The notes: generated from the sequence alone by a model not told the origin. A stretch of DNA of 64,000 nucleotides from DATDIC01 sp963777625 (GCA_963777625.1 CAVZRO010000029.1:75741-139740), one strand, 5' to 3'. Shown: positions 54,636-63,954, counted from the first letter of the stretch. Made by a program: numbers and translations.

Positions 54636-55457
54636 TCTGCGGCCTGCGCGCGGTCGGCTAAGACATAACGTTGAAGGTAGGTGCGGAATCCGTCTTCATT
54701 CCGGGCGGCGCGCGCGTACTCTTTCAAATGCAGCGGATCGGCCCGCGTACTCCCCGAGCAGCGCCAGGGGCCAGGCGCCTCGCTCGGCGATCGCCACAGC
54801 CTCAATATATGCGGACGAGATCGTCCCAGCGGCCAACCGTTCGTCTTCCAGCAGGTTAGCATCGACAATCTGCTCCACCGTAACCACGGAGCGTTTGGCG
54901 GCATGGGCCATGGTGGCCAGTTCCAGTCGCCGGCCGACAAACACGTTGCCGTCACGGTCCGCCATCGACGCATGGAAGGCGGCGAGATCCGGCGACAACG
55001 CCGGCAACAGCACGATGGGATCATCGCCGGAGGCAAATGGGTTGTTGATAAGCTTCCAGTCCGGTCGATGCGCCAGGATGTCGCTGCCGATGATGCCGCG
55101 CAGAGGCATGAACGGCACACCCTTCTCTGCGGCCTGCAGCATCGTGTGGATGGCTGGGCAGGTGGCATCCTTCAGGTTGATCCGTCGGGCCGCTAACGCC
55201 GCCAGGAACCGTGGCGCGCTCCCGGCCTCTCCTAACGAGACGCCGGAGCTTTCCAGTTCCGTAACGCATCCGGCACCGATCAGCAGGTCGGTCGTATAGC
55301 CCGAGACCGGCACGCCGAGCAGGCGCAGGTTGCGTCGTTCGGCGCGGATCAATGCGCGAGCCAATTCGCAGGGCGGGGTGGAGTTGTCGGGCGGCAGGGC
55401 AAGGAGTGCACCGTCTGGTACCAGAGCGGCGAGCGCCTCGAGGCTGAGGAGGTGCAT
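54632..55457 (-). CDS. Class I CoA-transferase alpha subunit (GctA/IpdA-like), one frameshift
   Basis: ATG 55457 begins MHLLSLEALAALVPDGALLAL. Later signs are VPVSGYTTDLLIGAGCV, IHTMLQAAEKGVPFMPLRG, LLPALSPDLAAFHAS and ADRDGNVFVGRRLELATMAHAA. The frame runs on for 19 residues to an early stop, but DPLHLKEYARAARNEDGFR in the next frame is the expected C-terminus, ending at 54632. One extra base near 54743-54748 reconciles them to 274 residues. It forms a heterodimer with the beta subunit encoded next. Confidence 0.82.
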
Positions 55458-55461
55458 GGTC

Positions 55462-56163
55462 CTATCCGAGCGCCGCCGCGAGCGCCTCGGCACTTCGGCC
55501 ATTGGCGATAGCGGCGGAGCGTCCATCCCGATGGGTCCCGCCTACCCTAGCAAACGCGTGGTTCGCCTTCGGGTACACATAGCACGCGATGTTCGGCTGT
55601 TTCTTCGCCGCCTCAATGACCTTGGCTCGGCCGTCCGCCGGAAAAAATTCGTCCTGGTCGGCGATGTGTATGACCAGCGGTCGGGTGATCTTGCCGAGAT
55701 CGGAAAGGAGGTTGTCGAGAGCGACGCCGTAATACGAGATATTGACATCCGCATCGGACTGTTCAGCCATCATGAAGGCGAGCCTGCCGCCGAGGCAATA
55801 TCCCATGGTTCCCACTTTACCATTGCAGCCGGGCAGCTTCCGGGCTGCTTGCAAAGTCGCCCTGAGGTCCTCGGTACCTTTCTGCTGGTCAAATTTGTTG
55901 AACAGCTCAAACGCTTTTTTCCACTCGGCGTCCGTCTTATCGGTAATGTCCACGCCCGGTTCAATGCGCCAGAACAGGTCGGGACATACGGCGATGAACC
56001 CAAGGTCAGCCACCCAGGTGGCGGTGTCCCGCATCGCCTGATTGACGCCAAATATTTCCTGGATAAGCACGACGGTGCCAGCGGGCGTGGCCTTAGGTTC
56101 TGTCACATAGGCCGAGAAGCTGCCGCTATCGTCGCCAGCCCGGATCGAAATGGTGCCTGCCAT
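55462..56163 (-). CDS. Dienelactone hydrolase family protein
   Basis: A 233-residue alpha/beta hydrolase. The Cys nucleophile is C123 (GYCLGG), with D171 (ADQDEFF) and H202 (ANHAFAR) completing the triad; E36 (QEIFGV) is the residue that primes the Cys in dienelactone hydrolases. Family members open lactones of chlorocatechol or related pathways; many act on other esters. The ATG at 56163 follows AGGAGACGG. It leads the operon with the CoA-transferase genes (4 bp gap to the alpha subunit). Confidence 0.88.
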   Translation of the reverse strand: MAGTISIRAGDDSGSFSAYVTEPKATPAGTVVLIQEIFGVNQAMRDTATWVADLGFIAVCPDLFWRIEPGVDITDKTDAEWKKAFELFNKFDQQKGTEDLRATLQAARKLPGCNGKVGTMGYCLGGRLAFMMAEQSDADVNISYYGVALDNLLSDLGKITRPLVIHIADQDEFFPADGRAKVIEAAKKQPNIACYVYPKANHAFARVGGTHRDGRSAAIANGRSAEALAAALG

Positions 56164-56222
56164 CAGCCGTCTCCTTCCCAGACCCGTCAGGATAGCGGAT
56201 CAGCGCCAGTTCGCCCACCGGC

Positions 56223-56733
56223 TCACGGCACCGGGGTTCCGCCGGTTGGGGCCTGTCCTTGCGGGAAGCCCGGGTTGAAGCGGCCGACGTTGCCCAACAG
56301 TTGCTGCAGGAAGCTCGAATTCGGTACCCGGCGATGGCGTGGTGCGAGCCACGATCGGCACCGATAATGAATCGTGCTGATTAAGCGTTTGCACGTGCTC
56401 CAGCACGCCCTGGGCATTGAAGGACAGCACGACGACCCCTTGTTGATCCACCCCCTGGGTCCCGCCGATTACCGGCCGGGTCAACTCGCTGATATAGTAC
56501 CACGAATTGGGGTCGAAGCTGCCCTTCGCAGTAGGCGACCCGAGCAGCGAAGTCGCATCCGCCTGCGTGGTTGTACCGGGTACGAGTTGTTTCAGCTCAT
56601 CCGCGTCGATCCTGTTGCCCCGCACCGTGGCAGGGGGCACAAATAGACTGCAGCCGCCCAGCAGAATCGTGAGGCCGAGCAGGCCAGCGCTGGTGACTTG
56701 GCGTAACGCAATGAGACTGGGATGAAACCTCAC
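56223..56733 (-). CDS. bamE: Outer-membrane assembly lipoprotein BamE (SmpA/OmlA), one frameshift
   Basis: BamE is the small lipoprotein of the Bam complex. It has a lipoprotein signal with lipobox L-G-G-C (C28), then ELKQLVPGTTTQADATSLLG and WYYISELTRPVIGGTQG, the BamE fold. The present frame continues to 56200 as an unrelated Arg-rich end, but FLQQLLGNVGRFNPGFPQG, the usual C-terminus in this order, is in another frame ending at 56223. One extra base near 56314-56318 explains it (169 residues). It is divergent from the cytochrome-complex chaperone gene, a layout conserved in alphaproteobacteria. Confidence 0.87.
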
Positions 56734-56831
56734 ACCGGGACCTCTGGTTCGAACTCGCGCTACCCCCCGATTGACCGCACCGACAGGCAGGATATGTGGA
56801 GCGGGTTGTCACGGAGGCATCCAGCCTGTCA

Positions 56832-57419
56832 ATGATTGAACGGGATGCGGAGCCGAAACGCTGGGTCGCCCGGGTGACCGCGTTGCTCGCTGTACGGCGT
56901 GATCGCCATGAGCGCGCGGGGTTCTTGCTTTATGCCGCGGCCGTCCGCGCGGCTCGTGCACCATTTCTTTATTCGGAGCTAGGTGTTCCCGATACGCTGG
57001 ACGGGCGGTTCGACCTGATTGGCTTGTACGCGTTCCTGCTGATCGAGCGGCTTCGACTGGCTCCAGGGCCTGGGCCGGCATTGGCTCAGGCGGTCTTTGA
57101 CGCCATGTTCAGCGACATGGATGTGGCTTTGCGGGAGATGGGGGTTGGCGATCTCTCGGTGGGGAAGAAGGTAAGGGCAATGTGGAATGCGTTCCATGGG
57201 CGGGCGCGGGCCTACGCGGCACCCACCGCGGTCCACGATCCTGGTGCCTTGGAAGCTGCAATTACGCGGAATGTCTGGCGTGGAAAGCCACCGCCGCCCG
57301 GTTCCGCTGCCCGGCTGGCACGGTTGGCGCTCGCGGAGCACGATCACCTCGCCGGACAGTTGCTCAGTGGACTAGCCAAGGGTCTCGTGAACTTTCTTGA
57401 TCCGAGGATCGTGGCATGA
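56832..57419 (+). CDS. Ubiquinol-cytochrome c chaperone (CBP3) family protein
   Basis: A 195-residue protein of the CBP3/UQCC1 family. The characteristic YSELGVPDTLDGRFDLIGLYAF (about residues 47-68, by position), MFSDMDVALREMGVGDLSVGKKVR and FHGRARAYA are clear. In mitochondria CBP3 helps cytochrome b assembly; in bacteria it is presumed to act on the bc1 complex. ATG 56832 is chosen over GTG 56796. It overlaps the DUF177 gene (ATGA). Confidence 0.9.
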   Translation: MIERDAEPKRWVARVTALLAVRRDRHERAGFLLYAAAVRAARAPFLYSELGVPDTLDGRFDLIGLYAFLLIERLRLAPGPGPALAQAVFDAMFSDMDVALREMGVGDLSVGKKVRAMWNAFHGRARAYAAPTAVHDPGALEAAITRNVWRGKPPPPGSAARLARLALAEHDHLAGQLLSGLAKGLVNFLDPRIVA

Positions 57420-57910
57420 AGGCAGAGCTGTACCGACCTCTCGCCGTCGATCACATCGGGTCAGCCGGACTGGACGTCAGAGTCGAGGCCTCTGCGGCCG
57501 AGTGCTCCGCCCTGGAGCAGCGAATGGGTCTGCCGGCTGTCCGCTGCCTGACCTGCGATTTTCATTTGCATCGTCAGCCTGGCGGCGACGTCACGGCACG
57601 CGGGCGTCTCTCAGCCCGCATCGTGCAGACCTGTGTGGTTTCGCTGGAGGAGTTCGAGGCGGCGGTCGAGGAGGACTTCGCGATCCGATTCGTGGGAGAC
57701 GGCAAAGAAAGCGAGGAGATCGATCCGGAGAGTGAGGACGAGGTGCCGTTCCGGGATGGTGTACTTGACCTGGGAGAGGCCGCAGTCGAGCAGCTTGCAT
57801 TAAGTCTGGACCCGTATCCACGTCTTCCCGGGGCGGCGTTTCCCGACCAGGGTCCTGAGCCGACTGGCGGCAAGCTGGCGCAGCTTGCCGCCCTCCGCCT
57901 TCGGCACTGA
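57416..57910 (+). CDS. DUF177 (YceD-like) protein
   Basis: A 164-residue YceD-family protein. CDFHLHRQPGGDVTARGRLSARIVQTCVVSLE is its core region (by position, about residues 43-74), with an acidic stretch SEEIDPESEDEV and FRDGVLDLGEAAVEQLALSLDPYPRLPGA. The family sits next to rpmF in most bacteria, and members bind 23S rRNA or affect its maturation. A 154-bp gap separates it from rpmF; no gene is visible there. Confidence 0.9.
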   Translation: MKAELYRPLAVDHIGSAGLDVRVEASAAECSALEQRMGLPAVRCLTCDFHLHRQPGGDVTARGRLSARIVQTCVVSLEEFEAAVEEDFAIRFVGDGKESEEIDPESEDEVPFRDGVLDLGEAAVEQLALSLDPYPRLPGAAFPDQGPEPTGGKLAQLAALRLRH

Positions 57911-58064
57911 ATGGACACCAAGCGAGCTCACTTGCGACCGGGGCATCGCTCTGCTAGACCGCGTGGCTCGCAGTTTTGCAACCGCGTGACCGCTCGGTCC
58001 ACGCGCCCTGGTGCTAGCGTAGTGGGGCGGGCGGGTGTCACCGACTCTCGAGAGGCGTGCTTCA

Positions 58065-58268
58065 ATGGCCGTACCCAAAAGAAAGACCACGCCATCGCGG
58101 CGCGGCATGCGACGCAGTCACCACGGGCTGACGCCGGAAGCGCACGCCGAATGCCCGAATTGCGGCGAGCTGAAGCGACCGCATCACGTGTGCAGCCATT
58201 GCGGCCACTACGATGGGCGCGAGGTCATCGCTGCCGGGAAAGCCCTGAAGGGCGCGATCCGGGCCTGA
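58065..58268 (+). CDS. rpmF: 50S ribosomal protein L32
   Basis: A 67-residue L32 with the invariant start MAVPKRKTTPSRRGMRRSHH and a four-Cys zinc ribbon C-P-N-C-G ... C-S-H-C-G. It is smaller than the open reading frame that begins upstream at 58035; ATG 58065 is the family start. plsX follows by 28 bp, and rpmF-plsX-fabH are normally cotranscribed, linking ribosome and membrane-lipid synthesis. Confidence 0.97.
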   Translation: MAVPKRKTTPSRRGMRRSHHGLTPEAHAECPNCGELKRPHHVCSHCGHYDGREVIAAGKALKGAIRA

Positions 58269-58296
58269 CCGCTCTCCGCCGGGGGACGCGGCGGGC

Positions 58297-59340
58297 GTGA
58301 ACGGGACATTCACGCTGGCGATCGATGCTATGGGTGGCGACCACGCACCAGCCATGGTGCTCGAGGGTTTGGAAATCGCCGCTGAACGTCACCCGCAAGC
58401 ACGATTCCTGCTCATTGGCGACGAGACGAAATTGATACCCTCGCTGAAGCAGTTCCGGCGGGCTTCGGCGGCCTGCACGATTCGGCATGCCGCCGAGGTG
58501 ATCGCCAATGAGATGAAACCCACTGCGGCGCTGCGGGTTCGGAACGCTTCCATGCGGGTGGCGATCGACGCGGTCGCCGCCGGCGAGGCGGAGGGTGTGG
58601 TCAGTGCCGGCAATACCGGGGCGTTGCTCGCGCTGGCAAAAATCGTCATCAAGACGCTCCCTGGGATCGATCGTCCGGCTATGGCCGCCATCGGCCCTTC
58701 GGCTCGCGGCGACATCGTAATGCTCGATCTCGGCGCCAACGTCGTGTGCGATTCGCGCAATTTGGTGGAATTCGCTGTTATGGGCGACGTGTTTGCGCGT
58801 ACCGTCCTCGGCCTGCCGGCTCCCAGCATCGGCCTGCTCAATGTCGGCAGTGAGGAGCTGAAGGGCGACGAACGGGTGCGCGAAGCTGCCGAAGTTCTGC
58901 GGCGAAGCCCTATTGCATCCCAGTTCTACGGGTTCGTGGAAGGTCACGACATCGCCGCCGGCACCACGGACGTTATCATCACAGATGGTTTCACCGGTAA
59001 TGTTGCGCTCAAGACCGGCGAGGGAACCCTGAAGCTGATCGGCGAATTGTTGCGCCAGGTATTCCGCTCCAGCCTAACTGGTCGAATGGCTTATCTGCTG
59101 GCACGGCCAGCGCTTGACCGCTTGCGCGAATGGCTTGATCCGCGCCGCTATAATGGAGCGGTGATGTTGGGGCTGAATGGGGTAGTGGTGAAGTCGCATG
59201 GCGGTACGGACGCGCAGGGCTTTGCGCATGCGATCGACGTGGCGATGGATATGGTCGTGCACCGATTCAACGACCAGATTCGTGAAGGGCTGGCACGCAT
59301 TGTCGGGGGTAGTGCGGCCCGACTGGCGACGGCGTCCTGA
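58297..59340 (+). CDS. plsX: Phosphate acyltransferase PlsX
   Basis: PlsX makes acyl-phosphate from acyl-ACP for the PlsY glycerol-phosphate acyltransferase. The 347-residue protein starts at GTG 58297 (NGTFTLAIDAMGGDHAP) and carries VVSAGNTGALLALAK, GPSARGDIVMLDLGANV, LLNVGSEELKGDE and DVIITDGFTGNVALKTGEG. All are family hallmarks. It ends 9 bp before fabH. Confidence 0.96.
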   Translation: MNGTFTLAIDAMGGDHAPAMVLEGLEIAAERHPQARFLLIGDETKLIPSLKQFRRASAACTIRHAAEVIANEMKPTAALRVRNASMRVAIDAVAAGEAEGVVSAGNTGALLALAKIVIKTLPGIDRPAMAAIGPSARGDIVMLDLGANVVCDSRNLVEFAVMGDVFARTVLGLPAPSIGLLNVGSEELKGDERVREAAEVLRRSPIASQFYGFVEGHDIAAGTTDVIITDGFTGNVALKTGEGTLKLIGELLRQVFRSSLTGRMAYLLARPALDRLREWLDPRRYNGAVMLGLNGVVVKSHGGTDAQGFAHAIDVAMDMVVHRFNDQIREGLARIVGGSAARLATAS

Positions 59341-59349
59341 GATGAATTG

Positions 59350-60322
59350 ATGACCATTCGCTCTGTCCTTGCCGGCGTTGGCGCATATCTGCCTGAACGG
59401 ACACTCAGCAATGACGCTCTGGCGCAGCGACTGGAAACGTCTGACGCGTGGATCCGCGAGCGCACCGGTATCCGGCAGCGTTATATTGCAGGCCCGCACG
59501 AGAGCTGCGCGTTTATGGGGACTGCCGCGGCTCGTGCCGCGCTGAAGCATGCGGGTGCCGATCCATCCGATGTGGACGCGATCATCCTGGCAACCAGCAC
59601 GCCGGATCAGAGCTTTCCGGCAACTGCTCTTCGCGTGCAGGCGGCGTTAAGGGTTACACGCGGATTCGGTTTCGATCTCACGGCCGCCTGTGCCGGGTTC
59701 ATCTACGCGCTTTCCGTTGCCGACGGAATGATTCGAGCGGGCCAGGCAACGGGTGTCCTGGTCATCGGCAGTGAGGTCTATTCGCGTATCCTGAACTGGC
59801 AGGACCGGGGCACCTGCGTCCTTTTCGGCGACGGTGCTGGTGCCGTATTTCTGCGTGCTGGCCACGGCAGTGGCAGCATCGACCACGGTATCCTGTCCAC
59901 GCATCTGCACGCGCAAGGCGCGCTGGGCGATATACTTTACGTGGATGGCGCGGTGGGGCAGCCGGATCGGCCTGGCACACTGGTGATGAACGGTCGAGAG
60001 GTGTTTCGGCACGCCGTGGTGCGGCTAGCTGAGGCGGTCGATGAGGCCCTGGCCGCGAACGGATTGAACCGAAGGGATGTGGACTGGCTGGTGCCGCACC
60101 AAGCGAATTTGCGGATTATCGATGCAATGGGAAAGCGTCTCGGATTGCCCTCGGAGCGAGTAGTCGTGACCGTCGATCGGCATGCCAACACCTCGGCCGC
60201 TTCTGTCCCTCTTGCGCTGGCGGACGCGGTAGGAGACGGGCGCATCCGGGGCGGCGATCTCGGTACTGATGGAAGCGCTCGGCGGTGGGCTGACGTGGGG
60301 ATCCGCGCTGGTACGGATGTAG
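59350..60322 (+). CDS. fabH: 3-oxoacyl-ACP synthase III FabH, one frameshift
   Basis: FabH starts type II fatty-acid synthesis by condensing acetyl-CoA with malonyl-ACP. The catalytic triad is C114 (TAACAGF), H250 (VPHQANLR) and N280 (HANTSAAS). As printed the frame continues past GDGRIRGGDL into an unrelated tail to 60450, but one base over the expected end LMEALGGGLTWGSALVRM runs to a TAG at 60320-60322. Removing one G at 60262-60263 gives a 323-residue enzyme of normal length. ihfA, which usually follows fabH in alphaproteobacteria, is missing here. Confidence 0.93.
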
Positions 60323-60394
60323 CCGAGGTCGAACCGCCATCTTGCAGCCCAGGCACCGAACGGCTTCAGCGCTTCGTTACTCCACGAGTTGGGT

Positions 60395-61153
60395 TTACTC
60401 CGGCAACAACTCGATCCCATCGCCGATTTCGAAGCGCCCGCCTGCGATAACCTCGGCATGAATGCCCAGATCGGCATGGCCGTAGAATCGCCGTAGCTCC
60501 TCGACGGGGTGGGCGTCGCGCTCGGCGGTCAGCGGGTTCACTTCGGTTGCTGCGCAGCGGGTAATCCGTTTGACAACGCGCAGCACTGTGCCCCCAAGCT
60601 GAAGTTCGCGCCCTATCCAGGCGAGCTCACTCCAGGCGGGGGCGCCACTAAACCAGACATTCGCCCTGAACCGCCGGCGATGTCGGCGCGTGCCGAGCCT
60701 GGTCTCGAAATCCCGCAGGCTGGCGAGGTTGATCAGGCTGATCCTCGGGGCCCGCTGGTCACAGAACAGGTGGCCGGGAACATAGTGGAAGCGGGGTAAT
60801 CCGCGTGCTTCGGCGCCGAGAAAGTTAGTCAGGAACCGGCCGATTTCCTCCCGTCCGGCCGCCGTAAGCGCGTTTGCGGCTATCGTGCTGTCATCAGGCG
60901 CGCGGATCGCCAGCACGCCCGAACGCGGATCGAACACCGATTGGAGCGCGGCGATCCGCGCATTCCTCATCTGGCACATGAAATTGGTCTTCGGCAGCCA
61001 GGCGGGTTGTTCGGGATCGAACGGCGCATCACCTTGCGCGAGCGCGAACGCGCGGTCCCACGGAATCGCGCCGCCCGCCGCCACTTCTGCCGCGTCGAGC
61101 GCCTCGGCGGAAAGCCCCTTTACCGGGTAACGGTACAGATATTCGATGCGCAT
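60395..61153 (-). CDS. MOSC domain-containing protein
   Basis: A 252-residue protein of the MOSC-N + MOSC type (YcbX/mARC-like). The start is MRIEYLYRYPVKGLSAEALD (MOSC_N, K-G-L), and the conserved Cys is in KRITRCAATEVNPLTAERD (about residue 205), which ligates molybdenum in YcbX/mARC proteins. Such proteins reduce N-hydroxylated compounds. It is divergent from clpB across 122 bp, and converges on fabH with 72 bp between. It is the second molybdenum-linked locus in the window. Confidence 0.87.
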   Translation of the reverse strand: MRIEYLYRYPVKGLSAEALDAAEVAAGGAIPWDRAFALAQGDAPFDPEQPAWLPKTNFMCQMRNARIAALQSVFDPRSGVLAIRAPDDSTIAANALTAAGREEIGRFLTNFLGAEARGLPRFHYVPGHLFCDQRAPRISLINLASLRDFETRLGTRRHRRRFRANVWFSGAPAWSELAWIGRELQLGGTVLRVVKRITRCAATEVNPLTAERDAHPVEELRRFYGHADLGIHAEVIAGGRFEIGDGIELLPE

Positions 61154-61164
61154 GGAGCAGCCCC

Positions 61165-61190
61165 CTTGAGGGGCAGTCTGCGCCCTCCCA
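61165..61190 (+). promoter_or_regulatory. Weak sigma-32-like promoter candidate for clpB
   Basis: CTTGAG at 61165-61170 and CCCTCCCA at 61183-61190 are separated by 12 bp, upstream of clpB. The heat-shock sigma consensus is CTTGAA then CCCCAT with about 13-14 bp, so the fit is partial. The flank also forms CCCCTTGAGGGG. The assignment rests on clpB being a heat-shock gene in nearly all bacteria. Confidence 0.3.
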
Positions 61191-61275
61191 CCTTGGTTGC
61201 CAAAAGGTTCACGTCTCCGTCGCCTCCGAGAGGGGCGGGGAGTAAAACCGTCGCCTGAGCTATAGGGACACAGCA

Positions 61276-63855
61276 ATGGATATTGAAAAGTTCACCGAAC
61301 GCGTGCGCGGCTTCCTGCAAGCTGCCTCCACGATTGCTATCCGCGAGTTCCACCAGCGGATCACGCCGGAGCATCTACTGAAGGCGCTACTGGATGACGA
61401 GGAAGGGGCCGCGGCAGGGCTGATCCGGGCGGCCGGTGGCGATCCGAAGGCGGCGCTCGCAGGGATTGAGGCCGAACTGGCGAAACAGCCGAAAGTTCAG
61501 GGTGGCGGTGCCGGTCAGCCGCAGCTCACGCCGGACTTGGTGCGCCTGCTGGATGCGACTCAACAGACTGCTACCAGAGCGGGCGATGAGTATGTGGCGC
61601 AGGACCGGTTGCTGGTCGCCCTGGCAGCGTCCGATTCGCCGGCTGGACGGGCTTTGAAGGGTGCCGGGGCGACCGCGCAGGCGCTGGAGAAGGTCGTCGC
61701 GGACGTCCGCAAGGGCCGCAAGGTCAGCAGCCAGAACGCCGAGGCCAACTTTGACGCGCTGAAGAAATACGCTCGCGATGTCACTGCGCTGGCGCGCGAA
61801 GGCAAGCTCGATCCGGTCATTGGCCGCGATGAAGAGATTCGCCGTGCTATCCAGGTTCTTGCCCGGCGAACCAAGAACAACCCCGTGCTGATCGGCGAAC
61901 CGGGTGTGGGCAAGACCGCCATCGTGGAGGGATTGGCGCTTCGCATCGTCAACGGCGACGTGCCGGAGGCGCTGAAGGGCAAGCGGTTGCTGGCACTTGA
62001 CCTCGGCGCGATGGTCGCTGGTGCAAAGTATCGTGGTGAGTTCGAGGAACGTTTGAAGGCGGTGCTGAAGGAGATCGAGACCGCTGAAGGCGAAATCATT
62101 CTGTTTATCGACGAGATGCACACATTGGTGGGTGCCGGTCGTGCGGATGGGGCGATGGATGCGTCCAATTTGCTGAAGCCTGAGCTCGCCCGGGGCACGC
62201 TGCACTGCATCGGCGCGACCACGCTCGACGAGTATCGCAAGCATGTCGAGAAGGATGCGGCGTTGGCGCGGCGCTTCCAGCCCGTGTTCGTGGGTGAGCC
62301 GTCGGTTGCTGATACGATCAGCATTCTTCGCGGCATCAAAGAGAAATACGAGACGCATCACGGCGTGCGAATTACCGATGGAGCCCTCGTGGCTGCGGCC
62401 ACGCTGTCGAATCGCTACATCACTGACCGTTTTCTGCCGGACAAGGCGATCGACCTGATCGATGAAGCCGCCAGCCGGCTGCGCATGCAGGTGGACAGCA
62501 AACCGGACGAACTGGACGAACTCGACCGGCGAGTGATCCAGCTCAAGATCGAACGCGAGGCGCTGCGGAAAGAGAGCGATCCGGCATCGCGTGACCGGCT
62601 GGTTAATCTGGAAAGGGAACTGGCCGAACTCGAAGAGAAGTCCAACGCCATGACGGCCGCCTGGCAAGCGGAAAAAGAGAAGGTTGCCGAGACCAAGAGG
62701 CTGAAGGAGCAGCTTGAACAAGCGCGTAGTGACGTTGAGGTGGCGCAGCGTCGCGGCGATTTAGCGCGCGCGTCGGAGCTGCTCTATGGCGTGATCCCGG
62801 GTATCGAGAAGAAGCTCGCCGCGGCGGCGGATGGTCGGCTGGTGAACGAGGCGGTGACCGAGGAAGGGGTTGCCGCCGTGGTCTCGCGCTGGACCGGGAT
62901 TCCGGTCGACAGGATGCTGGAGGGTGAGCGTGCCAAGTTGCTGCGCATGGAGCAGGAGATGCGTCGGCGCGTGGTGGGCCAGGATGAGGCGTTGAAGGCG
63001 GTAGCCAACGCCGTCCGACGCGCGCGTGCCGGTTTGCAGGATCCGAATCGTCCGATCGGGAGTTTTCTGTTCCTTGGACCAACCGGCGTAGGCAAAACCG
63101 AGACCTGCAAGGCGCTTGCCGAATTCCTGTTCGACGACGAGCGGGCGATGGTGCGGATCGACATGAGCGAGTTCATGGAGAAGCACGCTGTTTCCCGCCT
63201 GATCGGCGCGCCCCCGGGTTACGTCGGCTACGACGAGGGTGGAGTTCTGACCGAGGCGGTCCGCCGCCGACCCTACCAGGTTATCCTGTTCGACGAGGTC
63301 GAGAAGGCGCACGAGGACATCTTCAATGTGCTGCTACAGGTGCTCGATGATGGCCGATTGACCGATGGGCAGGGCCGCACGGTGGATTTCCGTAATACCA
63401 TCATCGTGCTGACCTCCAATCTGGGCAGCGATGTGTTGGCGGCACAGCCCGAAGGCGAAGCGGCAGTGATGGTGCAAGGGCAGGTGATGCGGCTGGTGCG
63501 TGCGCATTTCCGGCCTGAGTTCCTGAACCGGCTTGACGAGATTATCCTGTTCCGTCGTCTGCAACGCGTCGATATGGCAGCGATCGTGCAGATCCAGGTG
63601 GAGCGGCTGCGCGCCTTGCTGAGCGATCGAAAGATCGGGCTGGAGTTGGATCGCAGTGCGCTCGAATGGCTGGCGGCCGAGGGATACGACAGCACTTATG
63701 GTGCGCGGCCGCTGAAGCGGGTGATTCAACGCAGTCTGCAAAATCCACTGGCCGGGCTGATCCTGGAGGGCGCGGTGAAAGAGGGTGAGACCGTGCGGGT
63801 TTCGGCTGGTGCCGAAGGGCTGACGATCAACGGGCAGATGGCCGAGGCTGCATAA
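61276..63855 (+). CDS. clpB: ATP-dependent disaggregase ClpB
   Basis: ClpB is the Hsp104-type ring ATPase that, with DnaK, pulls proteins out of aggregates. The 859-residue protein has an N-domain (1-145), AAA-1 with Walker A GEPGVGKTA (about 206) and IILFIDEMHTL, a coiled-coil middle domain (about 405-530, LERELAELEEKSNAMTAAWQ region), and AAA-2 with GPTGVGKTE (about 602) and VILFDEVEKAHEDIFN. The start ATG 61276 follows ATAGGGACA. It is monocistronic, ending at the terminator at 63864-63894. Confidence 0.97.
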   Translation: MDIEKFTERVRGFLQAASTIAIREFHQRITPEHLLKALLDDEEGAAAGLIRAAGGDPKAALAGIEAELAKQPKVQGGGAGQPQLTPDLVRLLDATQQTATRAGDEYVAQDRLLVALAASDSPAGRALKGAGATAQALEKVVADVRKGRKVSSQNAEANFDALKKYARDVTALAREGKLDPVIGRDEEIRRAIQVLARRTKNNPVLIGEPGVGKTAIVEGLALRIVNGDVPEALKGKRLLALDLGAMVAGAKYRGEFEERLKAVLKEIETAEGEIILFIDEMHTLVGAGRADGAMDASNLLKPELARGTLHCIGATTLDEYRKHVEKDAALARRFQPVFVGEPSVADTISILRGIKEKYETHHGVRITDGALVAAATLSNRYITDRFLPDKAIDLIDEAASRLRMQVDSKPDELDELDRRVIQLKIEREALRKESDPASRDRLVNLERELAELEEKSNAMTAAWQAEKEKVAETKRLKEQLEQARSDVEVAQRRGDLARASELLYGVIPGIEKKLAAAADGRLVNEAVTEEGVAAVVSRWTGIPVDRMLEGERAKLLRMEQEMRRRVVGQDEALKAVANAVRRARAGLQDPNRPIGSFLFLGPTGVGKTETCKALAEFLFDDERAMVRIDMSEFMEKHAVSRLIGAPPGYVGYDEGGVLTEAVRRRPYQVILFDEVEKAHEDIFNVLLQVLDDGRLTDGQGRTVDFRNTIIVLTSNLGSDVLAAQPEGEAAVMVQGQVMRLVRAHFRPEFLNRLDEIILFRRLQRVDMAAIVQIQVERLRALLSDRKIGLELDRSALEWLAAEGYDSTYGARPLKRVIQRSLQNPLAGLILEGAVKEGETVRVSAGAEGLTINGQMAEAA

Positions 63856-63863
63856 TGGCGAGG

Positions 63864-63894
63864 GAGCGGCGGAGTTGATCCGCCGCTCTTTTTT
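63864..63894 (+). terminator. Rho-independent terminator of clpB
   Basis: GAGCGGCGGA (63864-63873), loop GTTGA, and TCCGCCGCTC (63879-63888) form a perfect 10-bp stem followed by six T. It begins 9 bases past the clpB stop. Confidence 0.95.
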
Positions 63895-63925
63895 CACAAG
63901 CGTGCGGAATGATGATGTCACGGCG

Positions 63926-63954
63926 TTGACACGCGGTTGGGCCGCGACTAGATA
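63926..63954 (+). promoter_or_regulatory. Strong sigma-70 promoter at the right edge
   Basis: TTGACA at 63926-63931 and TAGATA at 63949-63954 are spaced by exactly 17 bp, with a GC-rich stretch after the -10. No start codon with a ribosome site follows in the last 46 bases, so the transcript leads into DNA beyond the window. The GC-rich discriminator and lack of a coding start make a stable-RNA (rRNA or tRNA) operon plausible; the gene itself is not visible. Confidence 0.6.
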
